A DNA stretch of 64,000 nucleotides from Neobacillus drentensis (GCF_021560175.1 NZ_CP091110.1:2780001-2844000); one strand, 5' to 3'; shown: positions 33,877-43,012, counted from the stretch's first letter. Made by a program: numbers and translations. The notes: generated from the sequence alone by a model not told the origin.

Positions 33877-35322
33877 GGCTATTAATTTGATTATTTTTGA
33901 TAAGCGTTTAAGACCATCTTCTATACTTGTAAGAGATGCAAATGCATAGGAAATACGAAGAAACTGTTCGGCTTTATGATCATAAACATTTCCTGGATTC
34001 AGTAAAATTCCTTCTGTAAGGGCCATTTCAAATAATTTTCTCATCGAAATGGACGGTAACAACCGCAGCCAAATATAAAATCCTCCAGTTGGTTTATCCC
34101 AAACGGCAAGATCAGAAAAATACTTATTCAAAGTATTTAATGTAAAATCTCGTCGAGTTTTCAGTTGTTTTCTTACTTCTTGAAGATGTTCATGGTAAAG
34201 TCCACTGGAAAACCATTCAGCAGCTGCCCATTGTGATAAAGAACTAGACCCATAATCAGTTTGCATTTTAATATCTGCTAAGTGCTCCACTACTGGTTCT
34301 GGACCCACAATCCAGCCGATACGAAGACCGGGACTTAACGACTTCGATAAACTTCCCAAATAAAGGACAAGTCCATGTTTGTCAAAAGCCTTAATGGGTT
34401 TAGGCGGATTCTCATCCAGCCATAATTCTCTGTACACATCATCTTCAATCAGGGGCAGTTGTTCTTGTTGGCAAGTATCTAGTAATTGTTTACGTCTTTC
34501 GAAAGTCATTAAGGTCCCAGTTGGATTATGAAATGTTGGGATGGTATAGAGTAAAGCAGCATTTTGTTGTTTTTTATATGCTGGAATTAGCTTGGTTTGA
34601 ATTCCTTCTTTGTCCATAGGAATCCCCATTAAACGCATACCTGCTGACTGAAAGACATTTAAAGAATGAAGATAGGATGGCTTTTCTGTTAGTACGGTAG
34701 AACCCCTATGTAATAAACCCACACTTATAAGCTGTAGTGCCTGTAATGCACCTGACACGATTAAAATGGAAGAAGGAGAAGCATGGACCCCTATGCTCTT
34801 CAAATAAATTGCGATTTGTTCTCGTAAGGGCAGCAATCCCTTTGGTTCTTCATAGCCATAAGAAATTTCTTTATTTGACAATTGCTGAAAAATTTTTTTC
34901 ATAAATTGACTAGGGATTAGATTTGGAGATAATTCTCCAGTTCCTAGACGAATAATGTTCGGAGTAAATTCTGCATGATTTATTTCCTGAATTGTTGGCA
35001 AGTTTGGCTGGTGAGTTCCGAACTTTACATACGAATTCCAATCAGGAGGCGGGGTAGTAGCTAACAGGTTCCACGTGTTGTTTATGACTCTTGTGCCACT
35101 GCCGCTTTTTCCCTCGATAAGTCCTTCGGCTATTAATTCGTCATATGCCGTTACAATGGTGCTTCGATTGACTTCTAAACGTTTGGCCCACGTCCGCTGG
35201 GGAGGGAGCTTATAGCCGATTGTCCACTCACCATTGGCTATTTTTTCTTTCATAAAGTCTGTTATTTGTTTATGTAGTGGTACTGGTGATGATTTATTTG
35301 GTTTCCAATCGGTGTTAAACAT
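33871..35322 (-). CDS. MocR/GabR-family regulator (GntR HTH fused to aminotransferase)
   Basis: About 484 residues. A GntR winged helix covers about 10-80 (HKQITDFMKEKIANGEWTIG, LPPQRTWAKRLEVNRSTIV). A fold-type-I aminotransferase domain (about 120-484) follows: the PLP region is YLGSLSKSLSPGLRIGW with the Schiff-base Lys in SLSKS, plus PTFHNPTGT and EDDVYRELW. Such proteins sense PLP-linked amino compounds and control adjacent genes. AAGGAG is spaced for ATG35322; the longer frame has no support. It is divergent from a LysE-type exporter, so an amino acid is the probable signal. Confidence 0.92.
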   Translation of the reverse strand: MFNTDWKPNKSSPVPLHKQITDFMKEKIANGEWTIGYKLPPQRTWAKRLEVNRSTIVTAYDELIAEGLIEGKSGSGTRVINNTWNLLATTPPPDWNSYVKFGTHQPNLPTIQEINHAEFTPNIIRLGTGELSPNLIPSQFMKKIFQQLSNKEISYGYEEPKGLLPLREQIAIYLKSIGVHASPSSILIVSGALQALQLISVGLLHRGSTVLTEKPSYLHSLNVFQSAGMRLMGIPMDKEGIQTKLIPAYKKQQNAALLYTIPTFHNPTGTLMTFERRKQLLDTCQQEQLPLIEDDVYRELWLDENPPKPIKAFDKHGLVLYLGSLSKSLSPGLRIGWIVGPEPVVEHLADIKMQTDYGSSSLSQWAAAEWFSSGLYHEHLQEVRKQLKTRRDFTLNTLNKYFSDLAVWDKPTGGFYIWLRLLPSISMRKLFEMALTEGILLNPGNVYDHKAEQFLRISYAFASLTSIEDGLKRLSKIIKLIAK

Positions 35323-35356
35323 AAGATGGTTCTCCTTTTTGTTTTTATTATATAAC

Positions 35357-35388
35357 TTGGTTGGTTTGAATTCCATCCAATTGGTTGG
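35357..35388. promoter_or_regulatory. Candidate MocR operator with TTGGTTGG repeats
   Basis: TTGGTTGG occurs at 35357-35364 and 35381-35388, with CCATCCAA (near-complement) at 35373-35380 between them. MocR/GabR proteins are known to bind spaced direct repeats. The site lies in the 131-base divergent gap of mocR and lysE-like genes. Confidence 0.55.
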
Positions 35389-35453
35389 AGACAAAAGCAA
35401 AATTTCCTACTAAAATAAGACTCGTTGATCGATATAAGAAAGGGCGAAATTAT

Positions 35454-36071
35454 ATGTTAGAACCATTTTTTCATGGATTTATTCTTGCGCTAGGGCTGAT
35501 ACTTCCTCTTGGTGTGCAAAATGTGTTTGTTTTTAATCAAGGGGCCCTACAGCCGCGATTTGTTCAGGTGCTACCAGTTATCCTAACAGCTTCTTTGTGT
35601 GATACGCTATTAATCTTGGTATCTGTTTTGGGTGTTTCATTTCTGATTTTAGGTTCATTTTGGATCAAAATGATCTTAATTGGGGCAGGTTGTATTTTTT
35701 TACTCTATATGGGATGGATTACATGGAATAGTAAACCAAGTAATGAAAGAGAAGGAAGCAGGGATAAATTTTCCTTAAAGAAACAAGTAGTGTTTGCAGC
35801 ATCGGTTTCCTTACTGAACCCTCATGCCATCATGGACACTGTGGGTGTTATTGGCACAAGTTCATTAAGGTATCAAGGGGAAGAGAAAGTAATCTTTGCT
35901 TTTGCTTGTATTTTGGTTTCATGGCTTTGGTTTTTTGGACTTTCACTGATGGGACGTTTGACTGGAAAGCTTGATCAATCAGGTAACTTTTTACTGATGT
36001 TAAATAAACTATCAGCCCTAGTCATGTGGGGGGCAGCAGTCTTTCTTTTGTACACTTTAGTGAGTAAATAG
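35454..36071 (+). CDS. LysE/ArgO-family amino-acid exporter
   Basis: About 205 residues with five or six membrane segments. Family motifs: MLEPFFHGFILALGLILPLG, GVQNVFVFNQGALQ and LNPHAIMDTVGVIGTS. Members export lysine, arginine or related amino acids. The frame is open further upstream, but AAGGGCG before ATG35454 and the normal family start decide. Divergent from the MocR regulator, by which it is probably controlled. Confidence 0.9.
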   Translation: MLEPFFHGFILALGLILPLGVQNVFVFNQGALQPRFVQVLPVILTASLCDTLLILVSVLGVSFLILGSFWIKMILIGAGCIFLLYMGWITWNSKPSNEREGSRDKFSLKKQVVFAASVSLLNPHAIMDTVGVIGTSSLRYQGEEKVIFAFACILVSWLWFFGLSLMGRLTGKLDQSGNFLLMLNKLSALVMWGAAVFLLYTLVSK

Positions 36072-36222
36072 AACAAGTTAATAGGAACCGTGTATAGAAG
36101 GAATTATGGATACATTATAGAATATCTATTATATAGGGAGTGGATCATCGCTTAAATGGAAAGAGCAAGATGGTTTCCCTAAATTGTAAAGTTCATCTAA
36201 AAAAACATAGGGGATTAACAAC

Positions 36223-37584
36223 ATGTTGAAAGAATGGAAAAAGATATTATTGCTTGCCATACCTTCGATTGCTTCATTTGCTTCCTCGACACTTACCGGG
36301 ACCATCAATCTGATATTAGTTGGTCAATTAAGTGCTCTGGCGATTGCGATCGTGGGGGTTTCGAACATTATTATGTATAATGCCTGGGCATTATTTTCAG
36401 GCATAGGACATACGACCAATTATTTAGTGGCTCAAAATTACGGATCCAACACTATGAAAAAAGGTGTGGAACGGACCTATATCGCTTTTTATCTTTGTAT
36501 AGTGGCTGCGACACTGGTGTTAGTGGTTGGTTTACTATTTCCAGAAGCGATTTTTAAGCTGTTGGGCAGTTCACCTGAGATGATTAGACAAGGGAAAAGT
36601 TATCTTGAATTTCGTTTTTTTGCGATGGTATTTTCGATCTTCACTTTTGTTATTCATGGCTTTCTCCGCGGGATTGGGGATACCAAAATTCCGATGATCA
36701 GTACCATATTCGGTGGAGCCGTCATGATTTTTCTTACTTATGGGCTAACCTATGGACATTTTGCTCTTCCAAAATTAGGTTTAATTGGGGCAGGGATTGC
36801 CTTTTTTACGGGTGAATTGGTTACGTTTCTTATTTGCGCTTACTTCTATTTCATAAAATTACACCAAAAATATGAAACTCGCACAAGAATTGCCTTCGAC
36901 CGAGCAGAAGGAAAGTTAATTTTCGGAGAAAGTGCCAAATTAGGGATACAGGAATTTTCGATGGCTATGGCCATGTTTGTTTTTACAGCATTTGTGACGA
37001 GATTAGGGACCAATGCGTTAGCAGCCAATGAAGTGGCCTTAAGTGTCATGAGTCTTGGATTTATGCCCGCTTTTGCTTTTGGATCAACTGCAACCATTCT
37101 GGTTGGTCAAGAAGTCGGGCGAGGTAATCCACAATTAGGAAGAAAAGCAGGGACAAACACGGCCATTTTAGGGTGTATTTTTCTGATGATTTTAGGTGTG
37201 ATTGAATTCTTTTGGGCAGTACCGATCGCGAAGATTTATACCCACGATGCCCAAGTCTATAAAGTAGCCGCAGAATTAGTGATGATATCGGCATTTTTAC
37301 AATTGTTTGATGGATTATTAAATTTTTATGCCGGTGGTCTTAGAGGAATTGGGGACACATCGTTTTTATTAAAAATCTCTTTGTTATTGGGATGGTTATT
37401 TTTTGTTCCACTCAGTTATATTTTCACGTTTATGCTCGATTGGGGCAGTATGGGCGCATGGATCGCCTTATACTCGTATCTCACGGTATTTGGAGTAAGC
37501 GTGATGATTCGCTTTTATCGAACCAATTGGGATTCGATTCAGTTAAAATCGGTTAAAAAGGAATACCAGGACAATGTAATTTAA
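36223..37584 (+). CDS. MATE-family multidrug/metabolite exporter
   Basis: 453 residues in twelve membrane segments, in two homologous halves. Features: ILVGQLSALAIAIVGVSN, LFSGIGHTTNYLVAQNYG, FLRGIGDTKIPM in half one and NFYAGGLRGIGDTSFLLK in half two, the duplicated G-x-G-D-T loop of MATE proteins. It would export cationic compounds by Na+ or H+ antiport. AGGGGATTAACAAC precedes ATG. It is monocistronic. Confidence 0.92.
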   Translation: MLKEWKKILLLAIPSIASFASSTLTGTINLILVGQLSALAIAIVGVSNIIMYNAWALFSGIGHTTNYLVAQNYGSNTMKKGVERTYIAFYLCIVAATLVLVVGLLFPEAIFKLLGSSPEMIRQGKSYLEFRFFAMVFSIFTFVIHGFLRGIGDTKIPMISTIFGGAVMIFLTYGLTYGHFALPKLGLIGAGIAFFTGELVTFLICAYFYFIKLHQKYETRTRIAFDRAEGKLIFGESAKLGIQEFSMAMAMFVFTAFVTRLGTNALAANEVALSVMSLGFMPAFAFGSTATILVGQEVGRGNPQLGRKAGTNTAILGCIFLMILGVIEFFWAVPIAKIYTHDAQVYKVAAELVMISAFLQLFDGLLNFYAGGLRGIGDTSFLLKISLLLGWLFFVPLSYIFTFMLDWGSMGAWIALYSYLTVFGVSVMIRFYRTNWDSIQLKSVKKEYQDNVI

Positions 37585-37620
37585 AATCGGAAGAGTTTTT
37601 CCTTCAAGCAATAGCCAAAT

Positions 37621-37653
37621 AGGGAGTTGATAAAATATGTCAGCTCCCTTTAT
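37621..37653 (+). terminator. Terminator after the MATE gene
   Basis: AGGGAGTTGA pairs with TCAGCTCCCT (one wobble) around 9 bases, followed by TTTA. The T-run is weak. Confidence 0.6.
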
Positions 37654-37701
37654 GGACCATAACTTCACTGAACCATCAACGATATCCGTTACCATGATTT
37701 A

Positions 37702-38020
37702 CTAACAGGCAACACCCTTATAACGAAGTAAATAATTCTTAAAGCTAGGATGATTAAATTCTACCTCAAAAGCCTTTTCACTAATTGCTTTTCCTCCAAA
37801 TTCTCTAATACTGCATTCAATATTTAATGCTTCGGAATAATTCTTTTTTGTCACCAATTCAATTGTTATTTCCTGTCGTTTTTCCTTTTCCCAAACCTTA
37901 TGTTCCCACACTTGAACAGGACTGATTAATTCTTCGAATCCGAAATGATTCAATTTTAGTTGGTCAACTAATTCTTGTTAAGCATCTAAGTTATAAATAT
38001 AGAATCTGGGTATCTGCGGC
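37702..38020 (-). pseudogene. Truncated gene of unknown family
   Basis: On the minus strand an open stretch of 83 codons (37702-37953) has a charged, soluble composition (WEHKVWEKEKRQEITIEL). It has only a TTG start with no ribosome site. The same frame continues upstream through QELVDQLK and, beyond a TAA, through PQIPRFYIYNLDA, so it reads as an older gene with an internal stop. I do not recognise the family. Confidence 0.4.
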
Positions 38021-38044
38021 TTGTGCCATTGATAGCCCAAGTAA

Positions 38045-38090
38045 AAGCCTGGTGGTTTTTGAAAGTCATTCGGGTCTACCAGGCTTTTTT
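38045..38090 (+). terminator. Hairpin with T-run
   Basis: AAGCCTGGT pairs with ACCAGGCTT across a 24-base loop and precedes six T. No intact plus-strand gene ends just upstream. Confidence 0.5.
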
Positions 38091-38278
38091 AAAATAATTA
38101 AAATTTTCTTATTTTATTTTGCTTGTTTAATTGACTAAGTATTACTGATATATGTAAAATACATATATAGTAATTTCGTTAAATAAAAGCATAACCAAGA
38201 TTATTGGACTCTACATACCTTCGTTTCATAGGAGGAAAAAATAGAGAAATTTAACAAAGAACATGAGGAGGAATGAAA

Positions 38279-38923
38279 ATGGCACAAAAGGTAATGGAAC
38301 CAAAAGAAGAAGTTCAAAAAAAGGAAGTAAAAAAAGTAGAGGTTACAATAGTAGAGGGGCCAAAAGTTGAGTTCCAAGAAGTAGAGTCGCAAGGAGAAAC
38401 AAGCTATGTTTCAGAGTCATTTATTGAAACATTTTGGGATCAATTTGAAGGTGCAATATCTCGTAATAGAGAATTTAGAGCACAAGGCCAAGATCTTTTC
38501 CTAAAAGCTATAAAGGAAACAACAAAGTTCAATGGTGTATACCGAAATACGTTAAAGGGCCTTTTTGAGCAAACGACAGAAATTAATAACGATTTGCGGA
38601 ATGGCTTAGTCCAAAACTCAATGGTTAAAACAAATGAATTAATTCAAGAAGTGACTGAATCTTTTAATGGTCAAGTAAACGAGGTAGCTAAAAAATTAGA
38701 GGAGTTGTATTTAACTCCAATTAACACTGCCTTTGACTTAATGGAACAATCCGAGCAGCTTGTTGAACAAAGTAGTGAGTCATTCATTGAATCTACAAAT
38801 GAGGCATGGAACGCTTGGGAAGCTATCACAGACAATTATTTAAAGCAAACTAGAAACATTCATCAAAATATTGCTCAACGATTCGAAGATAGTTTACGTA
38901 TACTGATTCCTGGAAATAAATAA
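38279..38923 (+). CDS. Phasin-like helical protein
   Basis: About 214 residues, acidic and almost wholly helical. A K/E/V-rich N-terminal tail (about 1-45) precedes long amphipathic helices (ESFIETFWDQFEGAISRNRE, then QTTEINNDLRNGLVQNSM). That composition and length resemble phasins and PhaP-type proteins that coat polyhydroxyalkanoate granules, but no pha gene is near. AGGAGG at 38266-38271 is spaced for ATG38279, not the ATG six bases before it. A strong terminator follows. A granule or membrane-surface coating role is inference. Confidence 0.6.
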   Translation: MAQKVMEPKEEVQKKEVKKVEVTIVEGPKVEFQEVESQGETSYVSESFIETFWDQFEGAISRNREFRAQGQDLFLKAIKETTKFNGVYRNTLKGLFEQTTEINNDLRNGLVQNSMVKTNELIQEVTESFNGQVNEVAKKLEELYLTPINTAFDLMEQSEQLVEQSSESFIESTNEAWNAWEAITDNYLKQTRNIHQNIAQRFEDSLRILIPGNK

Positions 38924-38993
38924 TGTACTAATTTAAAGAAAAACAATTCTTAAGTAGATGAATTCTTCCTGTTAAGTAATATTCTTTTGGCAC

Positions 38994-39034
38994 AAAAAAA
39001 GCAGCTTTACCTTCACTGGCACGCTGCTTTTTTT
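38994..39034 (+). terminator. Terminator of the phasin-like gene
   Basis: AAAAAAAGCAGC and GCTGCTTTTTTT pair across a 17-base loop. Confidence 0.85.
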
Positions 39035-39113
39035 GATACATTAGAAAGTCTTAAAAATAAAATCAGTTGGATTAGGTTAAGACAGATAGAATAGTATATT
39101 GGAGGTTTTTGTT

Positions 39114-39242
39114 GTGAATGAGCAAGAAGAAATGTTGATTAATAAAACATCTATAATACTAAATAAAGATACAAGTAAGATGTCCTTGAATGATATTATT
39201 GAGGAATTGGTTACTATCATTGAACAAAAAGTGAATGGGTAA
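39114..39242 (+). CDS. Small acidic ORF (42 aa)
   Basis: GTG39114 follows TTGGAGG by 8 bases and opens a 42-codon frame: VNEQEEMLINKTSIILNKDT, ending ELVTIIEQKVNG. The peptide looks like one amphipathic helix with no membrane segment. It is too short to assign. A terminator hairpin sits 76 bases after the stop, which supports a genuine transcript. Confidence 0.5.
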   Translation: MNEQEEMLINKTSIILNKDTSKMSLNDIIEELVTIIEQKVNG

Positions 39243-39318
39243 TGGAGTGGATTTGAAGAATAATCCTATTCATCATGTCCATTGCTACCATGATAAAAAC
39301 ATCTATAAAAACAAATTT

Positions 39319-39358
39319 AAAAGCAGTGGGTTTCGAGAGTGAAATCGCACTGCTTTTA
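39319..39358 (+). terminator. Terminator of the 42-residue ORF
   Basis: AAAAGCAGTG and CACTGCTTTT pair perfectly across a 19-base loop. Confidence 0.7.
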
Positions 39359-39467
39359 ACAATTTATTAGGAATTAATATATCAATTGGGTAGATAAAAG
39401 GCACGAATAGGGAGCCTTTGAGATGGATAAAGTGCCTTTGTTAGGTGTAACATACGATCTTAGATAA

Positions 39468-39917
39468 TTATCTGTATGAGTAATGGTGGAAGGTTCCCCA
39501 ACTTTCTTGTCTAGCAACCTGAGGATAGGCGGACATAAAGTTAATTATGAGTAAATATTTTTCTAGATTAGGGTATGTGTCGAATAAGAACCTGTCGCCG
39601 TATCGAATAGCTGTTAATGCAAGTGGTATTTCACGTTTAAATATTTCATTGAGTCTTGCAGATCCATCTATAGAATATTCCCCTTGATCAATATATAAAT
39701 AAACATAAAAATGCAGGGAACTTCCATCTTGTTTCCATGTCCCTAATACTTCATCTCGATTAGGGTTGATATTTTTCCAGGCATAATGAATTTCAATTGT
39801 TAAAAATAAATCTTCAGTAAAATCAGAGTGAGTGAGCGTGTAGCATCTTGGTATAATAGGTTCCGTAGCCGTAACCCTACTGCTGTATTAAAGGCTAGTT
39901 TTGCAAAGATTGTTGTT
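39468..39917 (-). pseudogene. Staygreen (SGR)-family protein remnant
   Basis: On the minus strand a frame without a start codon reads about 135 residues to TAA at 39468-39470. Staygreen-family hallmarks are visible: PRCYTLTHSDFTEDLFLTIE, RDEVLGTW, then IFKREIPLALTAIRYGDRFL and ESWGTFHHY near the end. Upstream, the expected N-terminus (FAKLAFNTAVG) lies in a shifted frame, requiring one missing base near 39870, and no ATG with a ribosome site remains. Staygreen homologues remove magnesium from chlorophyll in plants; their bacterial role is unknown. It is read here as a recently inactivated gene. Confidence 0.6.
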
Positions 39918-40236
39918 TATCGTATAAGGTTATCAAACCGTATAAATAGATGCTTCGTGGCATCTTTTAGTAAGAACTTTTTCGAAAATTGCCTAGAAAA
40001 TTAGTAAGTGACCCTTAACTTTATACCAGAAGCAACAAAGATTACGAAAAGAGCCTTATAAAAAAACTGGCCGATAAGAGTTGGTGGCCTGAGCAATTTT
40101 AAACCAGAGAAACTATTTGTGGCATAAATATGTTCATTTTCTTTTGTTCATGCTGCTATGTAAATAGGAACTTTAAAAAACTGCCGGTTAAGAGGAAACG
40201 GTGAGCCGTATTATAAATAGAGGCAGCTTAAATATC

Positions 40237-40548
40237 GGTTCAACATCGGACAAGGGAATGCTAAAAAGGCAAGATTATGTCCAAAGTAGAGCCAACTTCA
40301 GACAAGGATGAGTCAAAAGAGCTAGGTTGTGTCCGAAGATGAGCCAACATCGGACAAGGAAGAGCCAAAAGAGCGGGGGTGTGTCTGAAGTTGAGCCAAC
40401 ATCGGACAAGGAAGAGCCAAAAGAGCGAGGTTGTGTCCTAAGTTGAACCAACTTCAGACAAGAAAGAGCCAAAAGAGCGAAGGTGTGTCCGAAGTAGAGC
40501 CAACATCAGACAAGGCAAAGCCACAAAGTGCGATGATGTCCGAAGAAA
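40237..40548 (+). repeat. Tandem array of six copies, exact 52-bp period
   Basis: Units begin at 40237, 40289, 40341, 40393, 40445 and 40497. The consensus opens GAGCCAACATCGGACAAGGA and closes TTGTGTCCGAAGTT. TCGGACA and TGTCCGA within each unit are complementary, so each copy can fold into a hairpin with a loop of about 25 bases. Sequence differs from the array at 26830, but the period is the same. Short open frames across it have no ribosome sites. Confidence 0.93.
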
Positions 40549-40749
40549 TACCAAATAACGCTGAAACCCATGAATTTAATCGTGGGAGGTTCATAAAGAA
40601 GAATTATTTGGGAGAGACGAAAACATATGTTATTATGAAAGAACAATGCTTCTTAAAAACTGCCAAAACCTATTAAAGGTATGTCGGAAAATTAATTCCG
40701 TTACTAATTATCGTTGAATGATCAATGAAAACTGTATAGAGTAAATCGT

Positions 40750-40786
40750 TCCCGTCTCTTTACTTTTTAAGAGGCGGGATTTTTTA
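40750..40786 (+). terminator. Terminator in the leader of the EamA gene
   Basis: TCCCGTCTCTT pairs with AAGAGGCGGGA (one wobble), followed by TTTTTTATTT. It ends only 26 bases before the EamA start, so it could be an attenuator. AGTAAA (40739-40744) could pair with TTTACT in its loop. No T-box or known riboswitch core was seen. Confidence 0.75.
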
Positions 40787-40811
40787 TTTAAAAGAAAAGG
40801 GGAAACAACTT

Positions 40812-41735
40812 TTGAAAATGACAAAATCCATGGCAAACCTGCTCCTATTGATTACCTCGGCACTTTGGGGATCTGGGTTTGTTGTTACAAAAATAGCTCT
40901 AGATGCACATGCGTCTGCTGGATTCATCAATTTTTTCAGAGGCTTTCTCTTTGTTGTGATGGTCCTTATGTTTTTTTATAAAAAGATAGTTAAAATGACC
41001 TTTAAGGACTTTAAGATTGGGCTAATTGCGGGATTGCTTAATTTTGGCGGCTTTATCACACAAACGATTGGCATAGAGTACACGACTCCATCCAATAACG
41101 CCTTTATTTCATCCATATATGTGGTCATTATACCTTTCTTGGCTTGGGGTATTTATCAAAAGAAACTTCCTGTAAAAAGCTTTGTTTCCATTGCCTTTTG
41201 TTTACTTGGAATGATGATCTTAGCTGGAATATTTAACCACGCAATAACCATTAATATCGGCGACGTATATTCTTTTATTTGTGCGTTTTTCTATGCAGCC
41301 TCTATTGTATATCTCAGCTACGGAGCAAGAGAGACCGATGGAAGCATTCTAGCTTTTATGCTTGCAGTTGTGCAAGGTATAGGGGGGATGTTTTTTTTCT
41401 TCTTTGTAGAGAAAGGACAGCTTACAACTATCCATTGGTCTGTTGCCATTGTGCCATTGTTATATATGGGAATAATTTGTTCGTTTGTTGGTCAGACTGT
41501 TCAGGTTTTAGCTCAAAAGCATACTACTGCAACTACTGCGGGATTAATAATGATGCTTGAAGGAGTTTTTGGAAGTATTTTTTCAGTAGCGTTTGGTTTT
41601 GAAGCTGTTACGGTAGAGCTATTTGTTGGAGGGATGCTGATTATGTTATCGCTTATTCTGTTAGAAGTGGACTTTAAGCAGATATTCCTCAGACCACGCA
41701 ACAGCTCAGAGAGCAATAATATCACCAATTCATAA
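40812..41735 (+). CDS. EamA/DMT-family transporter (RhaT/YdcZ type)
   Basis: 307 residues, ten membrane segments in two EamA repeats. The first repeat begins LLLITSALWGSGFVVTKIAL and includes NFFRGFLF. The second includes AQKHTTATTAGLIMMLEGVFGSIFS, the usual end-of-repeat signature. These proteins export or import metabolites such as amino acids. AAAAGGGG lies 9 bases before the TTG at 40812; an ATG two codons on is too far for it. A possible attenuator sits in the leader. Confidence 0.9.
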   Translation: MKMTKSMANLLLLITSALWGSGFVVTKIALDAHASAGFINFFRGFLFVVMVLMFFYKKIVKMTFKDFKIGLIAGLLNFGGFITQTIGIEYTTPSNNAFISSIYVVIIPFLAWGIYQKKLPVKSFVSIAFCLLGMMILAGIFNHAITINIGDVYSFICAFFYAASIVYLSYGARETDGSILAFMLAVVQGIGGMFFFFFVEKGQLTTIHWSVAIVPLLYMGIICSFVGQTVQVLAQKHTTATTAGLIMMLEGVFGSIFSVAFGFEAVTVELFVGGMLIMLSLILLEVDFKQIFLRPRNSSESNNITNS

Positions 41736-41748
41736 TGAAAAACAAAAC

Positions 41749-41782
41749 GGGTCTGCATCATAATTCGAATGCAGACCTTTTT
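41749..41782 (+). terminator. Terminator of the EamA gene
   Basis: GGTCTGCAT and ATGCAGACC pair around 10 bases, followed by TTTTT. Confidence 0.88.
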
Positions 41783-42424
41783 AGTTTACTCAGAAATTAT
41801 AGTTAACTAAAGTATTATTATGTAAACTAAAGAAGAGTGGGGAAAAAGGACGACTTTCTTCGTGATTAAAGCAATACATAATTATTTTACTAAACTTCCA
41901 AATAAAAAAAGATGCAATCGCTGATTGCAATATGTAACAAGCTTATACGAATTTTGTTTACCATTGGTACAAAACAATGTGAATTTAGTGAAGAACGAAT
42001 GTTAAGGGTCATTCCTCATATGGCAGTATTACAGGTAGCAGCTTAATTATTCTTGAGATGATTTATTTTATTCGGTAACTTGCCTCCGCCAATATGAAAA
42101 TGCAATTGTTGTTCATTTTAACATGGATAGTGAAGATTCAGATGAGATACCTGGTGATTTTCAAGCTCGTAAACACACCTGGTTTGAACTTTCTGTAGAC
42201 GACGGGAAAGGGCTAAATACGACTGTTGGAACGAAGGAGGTGGAGGCTCCCGACTGGTTTTGAATGTATCATATAAATGGACAACAATTTTACTTATAAT
42301 GCTATTTTCCACGTTTTGTAAGTACAGATGCTTTACTAAAGCAATGAGTGGAGTAGAGGTCATTTTATCAGCTAATTATAAACTAGATGCATTTCCAGCA
42401 AGTTACCCATAAAGTGAACAGGAT
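41783..42424. other. Gene-free stretch with decayed coding fragments
   Basis: No complete gene is supported. On the plus strand two start-less fragments are readable: one ending GTKQCEFSEERMLRVIPHMA (stop about 42044) and one of about 65 codons including ENAIVVHFNMDSEDSDE and ending VEAPDWF (stop about 42262). Neither has a ribosome site and I do not recognise the families. Confidence 0.35.
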
Positions 42425-42463
42425 AAAAAAAGTACATTAATCGTGGATTAATGCACTTTTTTT
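42425..42463. terminator. Terminator of the marR gene at 42507 (bidirectional)
   Basis: A long A/T-flanked stem (AAGTACATTAATC against GATTAATGCACTT, one mismatch) with a GTG loop. Confidence 0.8.
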
Positions 42464-42506
42464 AATCTTAAGCCATTTAGGTAATCAACGAACCATCGGT
42501 GTAACC

Positions 42507-42932
42507 TCAATTTATCTCTTCCTGTTGTTCTAAGAAACCATCCCGTTTTTCGATTAAAAATCCAATCTTCCTGATTTCTTCTAAATGAATCTCAGACAAC
42601 CTTTGCAAAATTTCTTCTCCATGTATGGTCAATGTAATCAATACACTCCGTCCATCATCAGGGTTACTCATCCTTGTTACTAGGCCAAGCTGCGAACAGC
42701 GGTCGATCAGTCCTACACAGGCATTATGCGTAATGAATAAGCGCTCAGCAAGCTCACGGGGTGTAACCGTATTACGTCCAGGGAACCCTTTAATGGCTAA
42801 TAAAAGTTGGTGCTGCTGAGGTGTCATCCCCACTTTCCGTGCCTCGGAATCACTAAAATGAAGAAACTTCTTCAATTGATATCTGAATTCAGCCAATAAT
42901 TCATAGGTTTCTTTATTTAAATTTTCTGACAT
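42507..42932 (-). CDS. MarR-family transcriptional regulator
   Basis: About 141 residues. The winged helix shows TPRELAERLFITHNACVGLIDRCSQLGLV and the wing SNPDDGRSVLITLT. AAAGGCGG is spaced for ATG42932; the longer frame upstream has no support and would extend across the operator. It is divergent from a small membrane peptide and a nitroreductase, with two operator-like dyads in between. It probably represses both itself and those genes and responds to electrophiles or quinones, as many MarR proteins paired with nitroreductases do. Confidence 0.9.
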   Translation of the reverse strand: MSENLNKETYELLAEFRYQLKKFLHFSDSEARKVGMTPQQHQLLLAIKGFPGRNTVTPRELAERLFITHNACVGLIDRCSQLGLVTRMSNPDDGRSVLITLTIHGEEILQRLSEIHLEEIRKIGFLIEKRDGFLEQQEEIN

Positions 42933-42960
42933 AAAAGTCCGCCTTTCATGTTGATATTTA

Positions 42961-43012
42961 TATCTTAACACGATATAATTTAAATACAATAAATATATCC
43001 TAATACGATATA
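42961..43012. promoter_or_regulatory. Two operator-like dyads of the MarR regulator
   Basis: TATCTTAACACGATATA (42961-42977) and TATCCTAATACGATATA (42996-43012) are near-identical 17-mers, 35 bases apart, each with TATC...GATA symmetry. They cover the divergent promoters. Confidence 0.7.

Noticed and set aside
40431..40676. 81-residue protein on the plus strand
   Set aside because: It lies within and just after the 52-bp repeats and has no ribosome site.
40680..40800. T-box leader for the EamA gene
   Set aside because: No T-box sequence (AGGGTGGNACCGCG-like) or specifier stem could be found.
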